The position numbers were made by a program, and so were the translations under genes. From Mesorhizobium loti (GTDB taxonomy: Bacteria; Pseudomonadota; Alphaproteobacteria; Rhizobiales; Rhizobiaceae): a DNA stretch of 64,000 nt. Where the stretch lies: NCBI GenBank assembly GCA_002356515.1, contig AP017605.1:2480001-2544000 (forward strand), written 5' to 3'. Of this stretch, positions 1-8,886 are shown in pieces (the first letter of the stretch is position 1; each line of letters begins with the position of its first letter). The notes beneath the pieces are model-generated. The model saw only the letters and a program-made list of their open reading frames with translations. It did no database searches and was not told the DNA's origin.

Positions 1-861
1 GACGCCACCAACGTCTTCGGCGCCGAGTTCGAGAGCATGAAGAACTACACTGGCTGGGAAAACTTCGTTGGCGTCTTCTCGGCGCAGCGCAAGCAACGCC
101 TGCGCACCGACCGCGTCCGCAACATGTCGCTGGCCGGCAATCTGCAGGAACTGCTGGCCAAGTCCGACACCATCGTCGGCATCCTCAAGGCGCAGAAGGA
201 GGTCCTCGACCAGCGCTACAAAACCTCCGAGGCCAGCCTGTCGCAGGTGATCGAGCGCCGCAAGGTCACCATGACCAACCTCGAAGCCGTGCAGAAGCGG
301 ATCGAGGAGCTCAACCCGATGCTGCTCGACATCGAAAACAAGATCGCCGCCTCGACCAGCCAGAAGGACCGCACGCAGCTCGAGGGCGAGCGCTCCAAGC
401 TCGCCACCGAATACAACGAGAAGCAGGCCAAGGAGCAGGAACTGCTGGCCGAAAGCCAGACGCTGGAGCGTTACACCTCGATGTTCCAGACCTTCGTCGA
501 TTCGCTCAACAACCAGATCGCCGCGCAGTCGACACTGATCAACAAGCTGACCATCGATACCGAGCAGCGCATCGTGCTCTACAAGGCGCTGGAAGATTCC
601 TTGAAGACCGCCGCCCAGCAGGACGTCGCCCACAAGATCAACACGCTGGGCAGCCAGGTCGACAACACGGCGGAAGAAACCATGGCCGGCATCGGCGCCG
701 CCTCGCAGAAGCACATTGGCGACCTGCTTGAGATGCACGAGAAGAACATGGTCGCCAGCGCCGACATCCAGCGCCGCAAGAAGCTCGCCGACGATGCCTT
801 CGCCCGCCGCTTCGACGAAGTGCTGAAGAAGCACAATTCGGCCAACTACGTGCAGTCATAA
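1..861 (+). CDS. Coiled-coil protein of unknown function, 5' end outside the window
   Basis: The reading frame is open from base 1; the first ATG at 37 is internal-looking, so the gene probably starts upstream of the window. The visible 286 codons are almost entirely charged, Glu/Lys/Gln-rich helix with heptad-like Leu/Ile spacing and no membrane segment, which predicts a long cytoplasmic coiled coil. The helical layout loosely resembles TelA/PspA-type envelope-stress proteins, but I see no diagnostic motif, so no function is assigned. It is followed after 40 bp by another unknown gene and then an AAA+ ATPase on the same strand, so it probably belongs to that operon. Confidence 0.75.
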   Translation, partial: DATNVFGAEFESMKNYTGWENFVGVFSAQRKQRLRTDRVRNMSLAGNLQELLAKSDTIVGILKAQKEVLDQRYKTSEASLSQVIERRKVTMTNLEAVQKRIEELNPMLLDIENKIAASTSQKDRTQLEGERSKLATEYNEKQAKEQELLAESQTLERYTSMFQTFVDSLNNQIAAQSTLINKLTIDTEQRIVLYKALEDSLKTAAQQDVAHKINTLGSQVDNTAEETMAGIGAASQKHIGDLLEMHEKNMVASADIQRRKKLADDAFARRFDEVLKKHNSANYVQS

Positions 862-901
862 TTGCCGCGCGCACCGGTGCGACAATCCCAGGGCTGACAG
901 C

Positions 902-2047
902 ATGACCCCCGAAAACGACGCGGCGGCGCGGTATTTCTCGGCAATCACGGCCGCGCTCAACGGCCTTGAAGTGTTCATGCGCGACGACCGCTCGCCGCTT
1001 TACCGGCACGGCATCGTCGCCAAGATCGTTGCCGAATACATCGCCCGGCTCGACAAGTCCTTCTCCTGCTGGCGCAACCGGCTGGGCTTCATGGACACGT
1101 TCCGCATTTCGCGCGCCGAAAGCGGTTTTCCTGTCTTCCAGAACCTGCTCGAACTGGAAAACGATCGCCGCCAGGCGGATGCGCGGCTCGCCAACATCCC
1201 GCTCGCCGGCGAGCTGCGCGAGGAGATGGCCGACTTCATCCTGCGCCACAAGGAATTCCCCGAGGCGCTGCAGAAGTCGATGGCCGAGCGGCTCTATCTT
1301 GAGGACGTCAAGAGCGAGCAGACCTTTGGGTCGTTCACGCTGGCGCAGACCGCCAAGGTCTCGGTCAATCCGAAGACGGCATTGCCCTACTATCTCGTCC
1401 ATTGGGCAACCTTCGACGGCAGCGCCAACCTGCCTTTGGTCTACATGGTGACGGTGGAGGATTCCTCCGAAAATATGGTCAGCCAGCTCGTCGACCGGAA
1501 CGGCAAGCTCAACGACAAGGTCGACATTCCATTGCCGGTCGACGGCCTGCTCAATCCCGAGCTTGCCCATCGTTTCGACGATTTCACCGAGAAGAACTCC
1601 GCCTACACGCTCTCGCCGGCGACCATTGCGGTCAATCTCGACAAGGATTTCGAGCCGCTGCACCCCAAGCAATTGCGCCGCGTCGTGCTTGGCCCCTTTT
1701 ATTCGGCAGGGATTACCGACAACAATTCGACGGTGACGGAAGTGCTGGCCAAGGTGCGCAAGCCCGAAAACGCCTGGCTGCTGACCTGGACCATCCAGGA
1801 GGTCTATTCCAAGGGCGAGAAGCCCGGCCGCAAGGGGCTGTTTTCCAGTGAGAAGACGACGCAGGAATTCTTCATCAACACCGACGACCTGGAAGCCGCG
1901 CGCCAGGGCGTGTCGAGCTACGAAAACCACGCACTGATCCCGCACGAGGCCTACCAGGCGCTCTACGCCGCCGGCGAAGCACAGAAGATCTTTGGCGGCT
2001 ACAAGGTCCACATCCTGTCAAACGGACAGGTCATCTCAGACGTCTGA
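902..2047 (+). CDS. Conserved-looking protein of unknown function (381 aa)
   Basis: The ATG at 902 is preceded by an AGGG-containing ribosome site. The 381-residue product has no signal peptide and no membrane segment, is mixed alpha/beta in composition, and carries no motif I recognise. It sits 40 bp after the coiled-coil gene and 24 bp before the AAA+ ATPase gene, so the three are very likely cotranscribed. Being placed directly before an AAA+ protein suggests an accessory or substrate-adaptor role, but that is inference only. A long open frame on the opposite strand (638-2011) is a GC-codon shadow. Confidence 0.8.
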   Translation: MTPENDAAARYFSAITAALNGLEVFMRDDRSPLYRHGIVAKIVAEYIARLDKSFSCWRNRLGFMDTFRISRAESGFPVFQNLLELENDRRQADARLANIPLAGELREEMADFILRHKEFPEALQKSMAERLYLEDVKSEQTFGSFTLAQTAKVSVNPKTALPYYLVHWATFDGSANLPLVYMVTVEDSSENMVSQLVDRNGKLNDKVDIPLPVDGLLNPELAHRFDDFTEKNSAYTLSPATIAVNLDKDFEPLHPKQLRRVVLGPFYSAGITDNNSTVTEVLAKVRKPENAWLLTWTIQEVYSKGEKPGRKGLFSSEKTTQEFFINTDDLEAARQGVSSYENHALIPHEAYQALYAAGEAQKIFGGYKVHILSNGQVISDV

Positions 2048-2071
2048 CCGTAACACCACGGAGCACACTTC

Positions 2072-3982
2072 ATGGACACCGGCCTGACCACCATCCCGGA
2101 AGCGTCGATCGAGAAGCACCGCGCCATGGCGCAAAGCTTCATCACCCGCATCGTCGTGCTGGAGGATCCCTCACGCGAATCCGGCACGGCACTGGCCGGC
2201 ACCAACCGGCGCTTCGTCTCCACCGTCTCGGTCGGCTCGGTGCGCCGCACGCGCGAGGTCGAGCTCACGAAGACCGTCGGCGCTGTCCATCCCGACGACC
2301 AGTTGCTGACCATCCCGCAGCACACGCTTTTGTTTCGCGCCCGGCGCGGCACGGCGATCGCGCTCGCCGTATCGGATGTTTTCGCCGAAGGTTCCGACCT
2401 TGAAAGCCTGCAAGCGAAAAACACCCGCGCCCCGCTCGAGGGCGACGAGGCATCGGCCTTCAAGAAGCTCCTGTCCGCCTCGGCCTACATCTCGGCCTTC
2501 AGCCTGGCGTCCTATCTGTCCCAGCTGATCGACAGCGACGGCGAGGCACCCAACGACATCCCCGAGCCCGACTTCCTGTTCGACACGCCGCAGGATGCGG
2601 TGAAGTCGATCCTTGCCGGCCTCGACAAGGCGATAGCGGGCTCGAAGGACGATGCCGACCTGACGACCCGGGCGCGCGCCTTCGCCCGCGTTGCCATCGA
2701 CGGGCTGCTGGCCAGAAAAGGCCGTTTCGACGGCATCGGTCCGTTCGAGAACGCTCATATCCGCATCGATGCCGACGATTTCACCCTCGACGGTTTCGAC
2801 GTCGCGCCGGGCAAGCGCTCCAAGCCGCTGGTGATGACCTTCAAGAAGCCCGAAGAGGTCGTCGGCAACCACATCGCCAAATACCAGTCGGTCAAGCTCG
2901 CCAAGATGCTGATGGCCTATGATTTCGAGCGCGAGCTGAACCCGTTCGTCGAACTCGGCGGCTTCCTGTTCACCTTCATCGGCGACGGCGCGCCCGGCAC
3001 CGGCAAGACGACGCTGATCCAGATGATTGCCGGCCTCGTCAACGGCTATTGCCAGGTCGCCGGCTATCCCTTCTCCTATGAGAATTTCGGCGTCGACCAG
3101 ATCTCGTCCTATCAGGGCAAATCCGGCCAGAACTGCCGCCAGTTCATCAACAATGTCTTGAACCCGCGCGTCATCGGCTTCGGCACAATCGACGACATCG
3201 ACCAGGTGGCGGCGCGCCGCTCCGACGATCGCGCCTCGGCCGGCCAGCAGGAAATCACCGGCGTCCTGATGGATGCCTTTGCCGGCGCCTCAACCGTGGT
3301 GCGCGGCAATTGCTCCTTCGGCATGTTTTCCAACTATCCCGAAAATGTCGACGACGCGCTGCGTCAGCGCGCCGGCGCCCGCTGGCTGGTCGACGGCCCG
3401 CAGACCCGCGACGACTATATCGACATCTTCGTGCTGCTGGCCGGCAAGAACCACGAGATCCCTCTGGGCAAGCACGAGCTCTACGCCGCGCAGGAAATCC
3501 AGCGCGCCGTCGAGGAGGCCTACGAGGAGCACGAAAAGCCGCAGGAAGACGGCCTGATGAAGGTGTATGAGCGCTACATGAAGGAGAATGGCGCGCCCAA
3601 GACCATGGCCGACATCGGCACCTACCTGCACCTGATCAAGGATGCCGAGCCGCGCTTCACCGGCCGCGCCATCAAGAACGTCACCGACGCCATCAAGATG
3701 CGCGCCATGGACATCGAGCTTCCCGACGACTGGTTCGAGAAGCCGGAAGCCTTCATGCACAAGACCTATGACGAGAAGAAAGCCATGATCGAGGACCTGC
3801 GCGGCCCGTTCTCGATGGACATGGTGATGCAGGAGATCAACCGCTACGCCGACTCGGAGTTCCGCTATTCCGACAAGTCCGACGCCGCCGCGGTGGAGAA
3901 GCTTTTGCGCGACGCGCGGCTGCGTGAGCGGGCGGCGCGCGAGATGGAGGAGATGAAGAAGAAGGGCAATTGGAATGCGTGA
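2072..3982 (+). CDS. AAA+ family ATPase (636 aa)
   Basis: The P-loop GAPGTGKTT lies near residues 306-314. About 70 residues later comes a Walker-B-like segment with acidic pairs (FGTIDDID), then a sensor-like Asn (FSNYPENVDDALRQR) with downstream Arg residues that could be the arginine finger. The roughly 300 residues before the P-loop contain no family I recognise and probably recognise the substrate or partners. No membrane segment is seen, so it is cytoplasmic. The start is the ATG after a GGAGC ribosome site. Neighbours on both sides are unknown proteins on the same strand. The ATPase call is firm; the biological role is unknown. Confidence 0.88.
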   Translation: MDTGLTTIPEASIEKHRAMAQSFITRIVVLEDPSRESGTALAGTNRRFVSTVSVGSVRRTREVELTKTVGAVHPDDQLLTIPQHTLLFRARRGTAIALAVSDVFAEGSDLESLQAKNTRAPLEGDEASAFKKLLSASAYISAFSLASYLSQLIDSDGEAPNDIPEPDFLFDTPQDAVKSILAGLDKAIAGSKDDADLTTRARAFARVAIDGLLARKGRFDGIGPFENAHIRIDADDFTLDGFDVAPGKRSKPLVMTFKKPEEVVGNHIAKYQSVKLAKMLMAYDFERELNPFVELGGFLFTFIGDGAPGTGKTTLIQMIAGLVNGYCQVAGYPFSYENFGVDQISSYQGKSGQNCRQFINNVLNPRVIGFGTIDDIDQVAARRSDDRASAGQQEITGVLMDAFAGASTVVRGNCSFGMFSNYPENVDDALRQRAGARWLVDGPQTRDDYIDIFVLLAGKNHEIPLGKHELYAAQEIQRAVEEAYEEHEKPQEDGLMKVYERYMKENGAPKTMADIGTYLHLIKDAEPRFTGRAIKNVTDAIKMRAMDIELPDDWFEKPEAFMHKTYDEKKAMIEDLRGPFSMDMVMQEINRYADSEFRYSDKSDAAAVEKLLRDARLRERAAREMEEMKKKGNWNA

Positions 3983-3991
3983 GGTGAGCCC

Positions 3992-4203
3992 GCCTTCCCT
4001 TCTCCCCTTGTGGGAGAAGGTGTCGCCGAAGGCGACGGATGAGGGGTGTTCCAGGGAACGCCAGCGTCTCACTCCGCTGGAACACCCCTCATCCGTCTCG
4101 GCGCTGTCGCGCCGATCCACCTTCTCCCACAAGGGGAGAAGGAAGGCTCGCGCCCCTCATCCGCCCTTCGGGCACCTTCTCCCCGTGAACAGGGAGAAGG
4201 CAA
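3992..4203. repeat. Large palindromic intergenic repeat (rhizobial type)
   Basis: Bases 3992-4146 form a near-perfect inverted repeat: CCTTCTCCC-rich outer arms (with CTTGTGGGAGAAGG) and inner arms reading GGATGAGGGGTGTTCCAG and its complement. A partial third copy of the outer arm follows at 4147-4203. It carries no ORF. Elements of this kind are scattered through Mesorhizobium intergenic regions. Its last bases (GGGAGAAGG) lie just before the ATG at 4205 and apparently serve as that gene's ribosome binding site. Confidence 0.85.
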
Positions 4204-4204
4204 G

Positions 4205-5512
4205 ATGAGCCATCCCGCCAAAAAACCCGATCTTCTGCGCGACAACGAACTCATCTACGGCCGGTTGCTCACCGTCGACGAGCCGCATCTCATCCAGCGT
4301 TACAACAAGGCGCTGGCCGCGTTCGGCCTGCCTCCGAGCAAGCTGAAAAGCTTCCAGATCGACCGCACCGGTTTCTCGCCAGAGATCGCAGATGAATGCG
4401 GCGACCCCGACTATCTCGATCCCAACGAAGTCAATCGCCGCTTCATCATCCTGACGCCGTCGCAGATCGACCTGCCGGTGGTGCACACCGCCTTCTCCAA
4501 CACCTCGCAGCTGATGTTCGAGTTCATGTCCAAGAACCAGCGCGCCATCGACGCACTGACCATCAAGGACGTCATCTACGGCGAGATCGAGGATTCCGTT
4601 CCCAAGGTCAACGACATCGAGGACTTGCTATCGATCAACCAGGTCGAGTTCAAGGTGCTGTCGGCCGAGGACGTGCTGGGCAAGGCCGCCGAACTCGGCA
4701 AGTTGGTCGACCGGCTGAAGCAGGAGCCAGATGCCTGGCGTGACAATGCCATGCTGACCCGCATGGTGGAGCTGGCGAAGATCTGCGGCGACATCCGCGA
4801 GAACGCGCTGGTGCCGGACCAGGTGATCTTCCGCCACAATGCCTACTGGACCAGCCATTTCGGCGGCCTCTACGTGTTCGTCGACCCCGGCATGACGACG
4901 GTGATCAGCGATCCAGCCGCCCCGGGCTTTCGCCGTTCGCGGCCGTGGCAGGTCAGCTATCTCTCGATCAACGACGCCGACAAGGTCTTCAAGTTCCTGG
5001 CCAGCACCGGCCGCATCGAACTGCCGCGCGCCTCCTGGATCGAGACATCAGGCTATCTCGAGCACCGGGCCGAGATGGTGGTGCGCGCGTTGATCCGCGA
5101 CGCCGAGCCGAACCGCAATCTGACCGATGTCGACAAGGTCTGGCTGCAGACCTGGATCCAGAGCCATGCCGACCTGATCACCAAGGATGGCAATTTTCCT
5201 TTCCTCAACGCCGCCAAGCGCGAGATCGCCCAGCTTGGCCATCTCAAGATCGACGATGTCTTCCCGCAGCAGCGTTTCCTGGTGATCCGCGCCAAGCCCG
5301 ACCACCCCGACGCCTGGCTGACCAACCGGCTGATCTCGGATTTCGTGCCGAGCGACTTCGTCTCGCGCTACATCTTCAACAAGCAGGGCTTCTACAAGGA
5401 CTATGACGGCTTCAGCGACGCCTGGAGATCGCATGTTGTGGACGTTCTGAAAACCACATATTTGAAGGACAAGGTGGCGTTTCGCACACGCCTCTACGGC
5501 CTGACTGACTAG
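4205..5512 (+). CDS. Conserved-looking protein of unknown function (435 aa)
   Basis: The ATG at 4205 is chosen because the frame upstream of it runs through a palindromic repeat and GGGAGAAGG lies 5 bp before it. The product (435 aa, starting MSHPAKKPDLLRD) is soluble, with no signal peptide, membrane helix or catalytic motif that I recognise. It may be one of the recently numbered DUF families found in Rhizobiales, but I cannot name it with certainty. It shares strand and order with the AAA+ gene upstream and the DUF2333 gene downstream, which suggests one functional unit even though repeats now separate them. Confidence 0.82.
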   Translation: MSHPAKKPDLLRDNELIYGRLLTVDEPHLIQRYNKALAAFGLPPSKLKSFQIDRTGFSPEIADECGDPDYLDPNEVNRRFIILTPSQIDLPVVHTAFSNTSQLMFEFMSKNQRAIDALTIKDVIYGEIEDSVPKVNDIEDLLSINQVEFKVLSAEDVLGKAAELGKLVDRLKQEPDAWRDNAMLTRMVELAKICGDIRENALVPDQVIFRHNAYWTSHFGGLYVFVDPGMTTVISDPAAPGFRRSRPWQVSYLSINDADKVFKFLASTGRIELPRASWIETSGYLEHRAEMVVRALIRDAEPNRNLTDVDKVWLQTWIQSHADLITKDGNFPFLNAAKREIAQLGHLKIDDVFPQQRFLVIRAKPDHPDAWLTNRLISDFVPSDFVSRYIFNKQGFYKDYDGFSDAWRSHVVDVLKTTYLKDKVAFRTRLYGLTD

Positions 5513-5551
5513 AACGAGATGAACCGTCATTTCGTTCTAACTTATTGTTTG

Positions 5552-5596
5552 GCGCATGATTTTATCCAAAAAGTCTGCAACTTTTTGGCATCATGC
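5552..5596. repeat. Short palindromic intergenic repeat (GCGCATGAT family)
   Basis: The left part reads GCGCATGAT, the centre is CCAAAAAGT/ACTTTTTGG around CTGCA, and the right end is ATCATGC, giving a 45-bp imperfect hairpin. This matches a mosaic repeat seen throughout rhizobial genomes. It lies in the 104-bp gap between the 435-aa gene and the DUF2333 gene and may act as a weak transcript-end or stability element. Confidence 0.7.
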
Positions 5597-5616
5597 TTTG
5601 AGGGGATGACACAGCC

Positions 5617-6741
5617 ATGCTCGATCCGATCGTGAACTTCTTCACCCGGATTTTCCAATGGATCGGCCGCGGCATCGGCCTTCTGATCGGCGTCATCCTG
5701 TGGCCGTTCCTGTGGGCGGGCCGCTGGTACACGCAGCGTGGCTGGATCCTCAAGGCCGTGGTCGGCCTCGCCCTGCTGGTGCTGATCGGCCTCTATGCCA
5801 ACTTCTTCTACGCCACCCAGTGGTGGAACAATTTCAATCCGAACTATCCGGACACCTACACGTTCGAGAAGCGCAATGTTTCCGCCGGCGAGCAGGTGGC
5901 CGCCGGAACGGGCACCGACACCGCGAAAACCTGCGGCAACTCCGGCATTGCCCAGATCGCCGCCGACCTGACCGACTTCAACGTCAACCAGAACGCCTGG
6001 ATCTCGTCGATGATCCTCTACAAGCTCGGCCTGTTCGGCATCGACTGGGACAACACGCCGTGGATGGACAACAAGGCCTCTTTCCAGCGCGGCATCAACC
6101 AGGCGGTGCGACGCACCGCAACCGAGCTCGCCGACAATCTCGGCCGCGTGCGCACGACCTCGCAGATCGATGCCGATCTGCAGGATGCCCGCGGAAATCT
6201 GCAGTTCGACGAATACACCTGGTATTTCGGCGTCAGCCCGTTCGGCCCGAAGACGCCGACGCCAAGCTATTATCGCGACGCCGTGCGCAAGCTGCGCTCG
6301 TTCAACGCCCGGCTTGCCACCTGCCAAGCCACTTTCGACGCCCGCGCCGACAATCTGAAGCAGTATATCGACCGCATCGCGTCCGACATCGGCTCGACTT
6401 CCGCCATCCTCAAGGAGCGCGCCGAAAACCACAACAATGGCTGGTTCGACACCCGCGCCGACGACCGCTACTGGTTCGCCTACGGCCAGCTCTATGCCTA
6501 TTACGGCCTGATGAAGGGTGCCCAGGCCGATTTCGAGGACGTCATCAAGGAAAAGCACCTGCAGAGCTTGTGGGACACGATGGACGCGCAATTCGTTTCG
6601 GCGCTGCGCATCCAGCCCTTCATCATCGCCAACGGCCGCGAGGATGGCTGGCTGCTGCCGACGCATCTGACGACGATGGGCTTTTACATCCTGCGCGTGC
6701 GCTCCAACATGGTCGAAATCAGCAACGTGCTGACGCAGTAG
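5617..6741 (+). CDS. DUF2333 family membrane protein (374 aa)
   Basis: The N-terminus holds two hydrophobic segments (about residues 16-33 and 43-62), after which the chain is hydrophilic with a Trp/Asn-rich segment, consistent with an inner-membrane anchor and a large periplasmic domain. Length and the motif-rich region (NAWISSMILYKLG, WMDNKASFQRG) fit the DUF2333 family, whose function is unknown. The ATG follows a GAGGGG ribosome site. It is the last gene of the co-oriented set that starts with the coiled-coil and AAA+ genes, and could be the membrane partner of that set (inference). Confidence 0.82.
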   Translation: MLDPIVNFFTRIFQWIGRGIGLLIGVILWPFLWAGRWYTQRGWILKAVVGLALLVLIGLYANFFYATQWWNNFNPNYPDTYTFEKRNVSAGEQVAAGTGTDTAKTCGNSGIAQIAADLTDFNVNQNAWISSMILYKLGLFGIDWDNTPWMDNKASFQRGINQAVRRTATELADNLGRVRTTSQIDADLQDARGNLQFDEYTWYFGVSPFGPKTPTPSYYRDAVRKLRSFNARLATCQATFDARADNLKQYIDRIASDIGSTSAILKERAENHNNGWFDTRADDRYWFAYGQLYAYYGLMKGAQADFEDVIKEKHLQSLWDTMDAQFVSALRIQPFIIANGREDGWLLPTHLTTMGFYILRVRSNMVEISNVLTQ

Positions 6742-6758
6742 GGCTGCTTACCCGGCAA

Positions 6759-6804
6759 TGCATGTCGCCCAAAAGTGGTCCCGGTTTTGGGAGAACGACA
6801 TGCA
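6759..6804. repeat. Palindromic intergenic repeat (TGCATGTCGCCCAAAA family), copy 1
   Basis: The arms TGCATGTCG (6759-6767) and CGACATGCA (6796-6804) are perfectly complementary, and inside them CCCAAAA (6768-6774) pairs with TTTTGGG (6785-6791). A diverged copy is found at 14479-14550. It is a recognised type of rhizobial intergenic repeat and lies just after the DUF2333 gene. Confidence 0.85.
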
Positions 6805-6815
6805 TAAGAACAAAA

Positions 6816-6840
6816 GGCTAAAGCGCGATGCGCTTTAGCC
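6816..6840 (+). terminator. Perfect 11-bp hairpin downstream of the DUF2333 gene
   Basis: GGCTAAAGCGC and GCGCTTTAGCC are separated by a 3-base loop. No T-run follows, so intrinsic termination is doubtful; the hairpin could instead be part of the adjacent genomic repeat or a Rho-dependent transcript end. Confidence 0.45.
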
Positions 6841-7136
6841 GGCCGATGGCGAATTTGCGGCGTCGCCTCTGTCGCATTCCGTGCATTGTGCGGCTGTTTT
6901 GAGACGGCGGAAGCGCCCCTGCTCTGGCTTCTATACGGCGCGGCAAGCGGAGCCAGAAAGAACCGAGGACAGGTCGGCCGGCCGCAGAAGAATTTTCTCT
7001 ATAGGAAACATAGTTGCATGGAAGTTGACGCCACGGCAGCGACAGGGTTAGAACATGCCCGCGCGCCCGGTTCCAACCTGCTTGCGATAGAGATCAACCC
7101 CGTCCCCTCCACCGTCCAATCCAGAGGAAAGCCGTC

Positions 7137-8816
7137 ATGGCCGAAGTGAAGTCCGACATCGAGATCGCGCGCGCCGCCAAGAAAAAGCAGATCCAGGAGA
7201 TCGGCCAGAAGATTGGCATCCCGACCGAGCACCTGCTGCCCTATGGCCACGACAAGGCCAAGATCTCAGCCGAATTCATCAAATCGGTGAAGGGCAACAA
7301 GGACGGCAGGCTGATCCTGGTCACCGCCATCAACCCGACGCCTGCCGGCGAAGGCAAGACCACCACCACCGTCGGCCTTGGCGATGGCCTCAACCGCATC
7401 GGCAAGAAGGCGATCGTCTGTATCCGCGAGGCTTCGCTCGGCCCGAACTTCGGCGTCAAGGGCGGTGCCGCCGGCGGCGGCTATGCACAGGTCGTGCCGA
7501 TGGAGGACATGAACCTCCACTTCACCGGCGACTTCCACGCCATCACCACCGCGCACAATCTGCTTTCGGCGCTGATCGACAACCACATCTACTGGGGCAA
7601 TGAGCTCGGCATCGACACCCGCCGCGTGGTGTGGCGCCGCGTCATGGACATGAACGACCGGGCGCTGCGCGAAATCATCTGCTCGCTCGGTGGCGTCGCC
7701 AACGGTTTTCCACGCGAGGCCGGCTTCGACATCACCGTCGCCTCGGAAGTCATGGCCATCCTGTGCCTGTCCACCGACCTGAAGGATCTGGAGAAGCGCC
7801 TCGGCGACATTATCGTCGCCTACCGCCGCGACAAGTCGCCGGTCTACGCCCGCGACCTCAAGGCCGACGGCGCCATGGCTGTCCTGCTCAAGGATGCCAT
7901 GCAGCCCAACCTGGTGCAGACGCTGGAGAACAACCCGGCCTTCGTCCATGGCGGCCCGTTCGCCAACATCGCCCATGGCTGTAACTCGGTCGTCGCCACC
8001 ACCACGGCGTTGAAGCTCGCCGACTATGTCGTCACCGAAGCCGGCTTCGGCGCCGACCTCGGTGCTGAAAAGTTCTTCGACATCAAGTGCCGCAAGGCGG
8101 GCCTCAAGCCGGCAGCCGCCGTCATCGTCGCCACCGTGCGCGCCATGAAGATGAATGGCGGCGTCAAAAAGGAAGACCTCGGCAAGGAGAACATCGAGGC
8201 GGTGAAGAAGGGCTGCGCCAATCTCGGCCGCCACATCGAAAACATCCGCCAGTTCGGCGTACCGGCGGTGGTTGCCATCAACCACTTCTATTCCGACACC
8301 GACGCCGAAATCCAGGCGATGAAGGACTATGTCGCCTCGATGGGCGAAGAGGCGATCCTGTGCAAGCACTGGGCCAAGGGCTCGGCCGGCATCGAGGAGC
8401 TTGCCAACAAGGTGGTTGCGCTGGCCGAATCCGGCGCCTCGCAATTCGCGCCGCTCTACCCCGACGCCATGCCGCTGTTCGAGAAGATCAACACCATCGT
8501 CCAGCGTATCTATCGCGGCTCGGAAGCGATCGCCGACAAGTCGGTGCGCGATCAGTTGCACGCCTGGGAGCAGGCCGGCTACGGCCATCTGCCGGTCTGC
8601 ATGGCCAAGACCCAGTACTCCTTCTCGACCGACCCGAACCTGCGCGGCGCGCCGACCGGCCACACCGTGCCGGTGCGCGAGGTCAGGCTTTCGGCCGGTG
8701 CCGGCTTCGTCGTCATCATCTGCGGCGAGGTCATGACCATGCCCGGCCTGCCCAAGGCACCGTCCTCGGAAAAGATCTTCCTCAACGAGGCCGGCCAGAT
8801 CGAAGGCCTGTTCTAG
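7137..8816 (+). CDS. fhs: Formate--tetrahydrofolate ligase
   Basis: ATP-dependent ligation of formate to tetrahydrofolate, giving 10-formyl-THF for one-carbon metabolism; cytoplasmic. The 559-residue length is typical of the family. The P-loop [19 protein letters not shown] is at residues 68-86, followed by the highly conserved [26 protein letters not shown] segment and [19 protein letters not shown]. The ATG at 7137 follows AGAGGAAAG. The gene stands alone, with long non-coding DNA upstream and a strong terminator downstream. The identification is secure. Confidence 0.97.
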   Translation: MAEVKSDIEIARAAKKKQIQEIGQKIGIPTEHLLPYGHDKAKISAEFIKSVKGNKDGRLILVTAINPTPAGEGKTTTTVGLGDGLNRIGKKAIVCIREASLGPNFGVKGGAAGGGYAQVVPMEDMNLHFTGDFHAITTAHNLLSALIDNHIYWGNELGIDTRRVVWRRVMDMNDRALREIICSLGGVANGFPREAGFDITVASEVMAILCLSTDLKDLEKRLGDIIVAYRRDKSPVYARDLKADGAMAVLLKDAMQPNLVQTLENNPAFVHGGPFANIAHGCNSVVATTTALKLADYVVTEAGFGADLGAEKFFDIKCRKAGLKPAAAVIVATVRAMKMNGGVKKEDLGKENIEAVKKGCANLGRHIENIRQFGVPAVVAINHFYSDTDAEIQAMKDYVASMGEEAILCKHWAKGSAGIEELANKVVALAESGASQFAPLYPDAMPLFEKINTIVQRIYRGSEAIADKSVRDQLHAWEQAGYGHLPVCMAKTQYSFSTDPNLRGAPTGHTVPVREVRLSAGAGFVVIICGEVMTMPGLPKAPSSEKIFLNEAGQIEGLF

Positions 8817-8839
8817 AAACCTTCAAATACCGGACGACA

Positions 8840-8876
8840 AAAGGGCGCCGCGGCGATGCGGCGCCCTTTCTGTTTG
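8840..8876 (+). terminator. Rho-independent terminator of fhs
   Basis: AAAGGGCGCCGC (8840-8851) pairs with GCGGCGCCCTTT (8858-8869) over a 6-base loop, followed by CTGTTT. It lies 24 bp after the fhs stop and between convergent genes, so it may also serve the opposite strand. Confidence 0.88.
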
Positions 8877-8886
8877 CGGAGTGGTC

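Larger units (their letters stand above)
6742..7136. other. Intergenic region before fhs
   Basis: This 395-bp gap holds the palindromic repeat and the 11-bp hairpin in its first 100 bp. In 6841-7136 I see no credible ORF, tRNA or riboswitch motif. The last bases before fhs contain AGAGGAAAG, a fitting ribosome site. The fhs promoter presumably lies in the AT-richer patch near 6990-7015, but no clear -35/-10 pair was found. Confidence 0.5.

Noticed and set aside
638..2011. 457-codon open frame on the minus strand
   Set aside because: It is antisense to the 381-aa gene, has no recognisable protein features and is a third-position shadow.
6841..7136. Possible riboswitch before fhs
   Set aside because: The length would allow one, but no conserved motif of a THF, SAM or other known class was recognised.
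7266..8663. 465-codon open frame antisense to fhs
   Set aside because: fhs is certain on the plus strand; the composition of the antisense frame is typical of a shadow.
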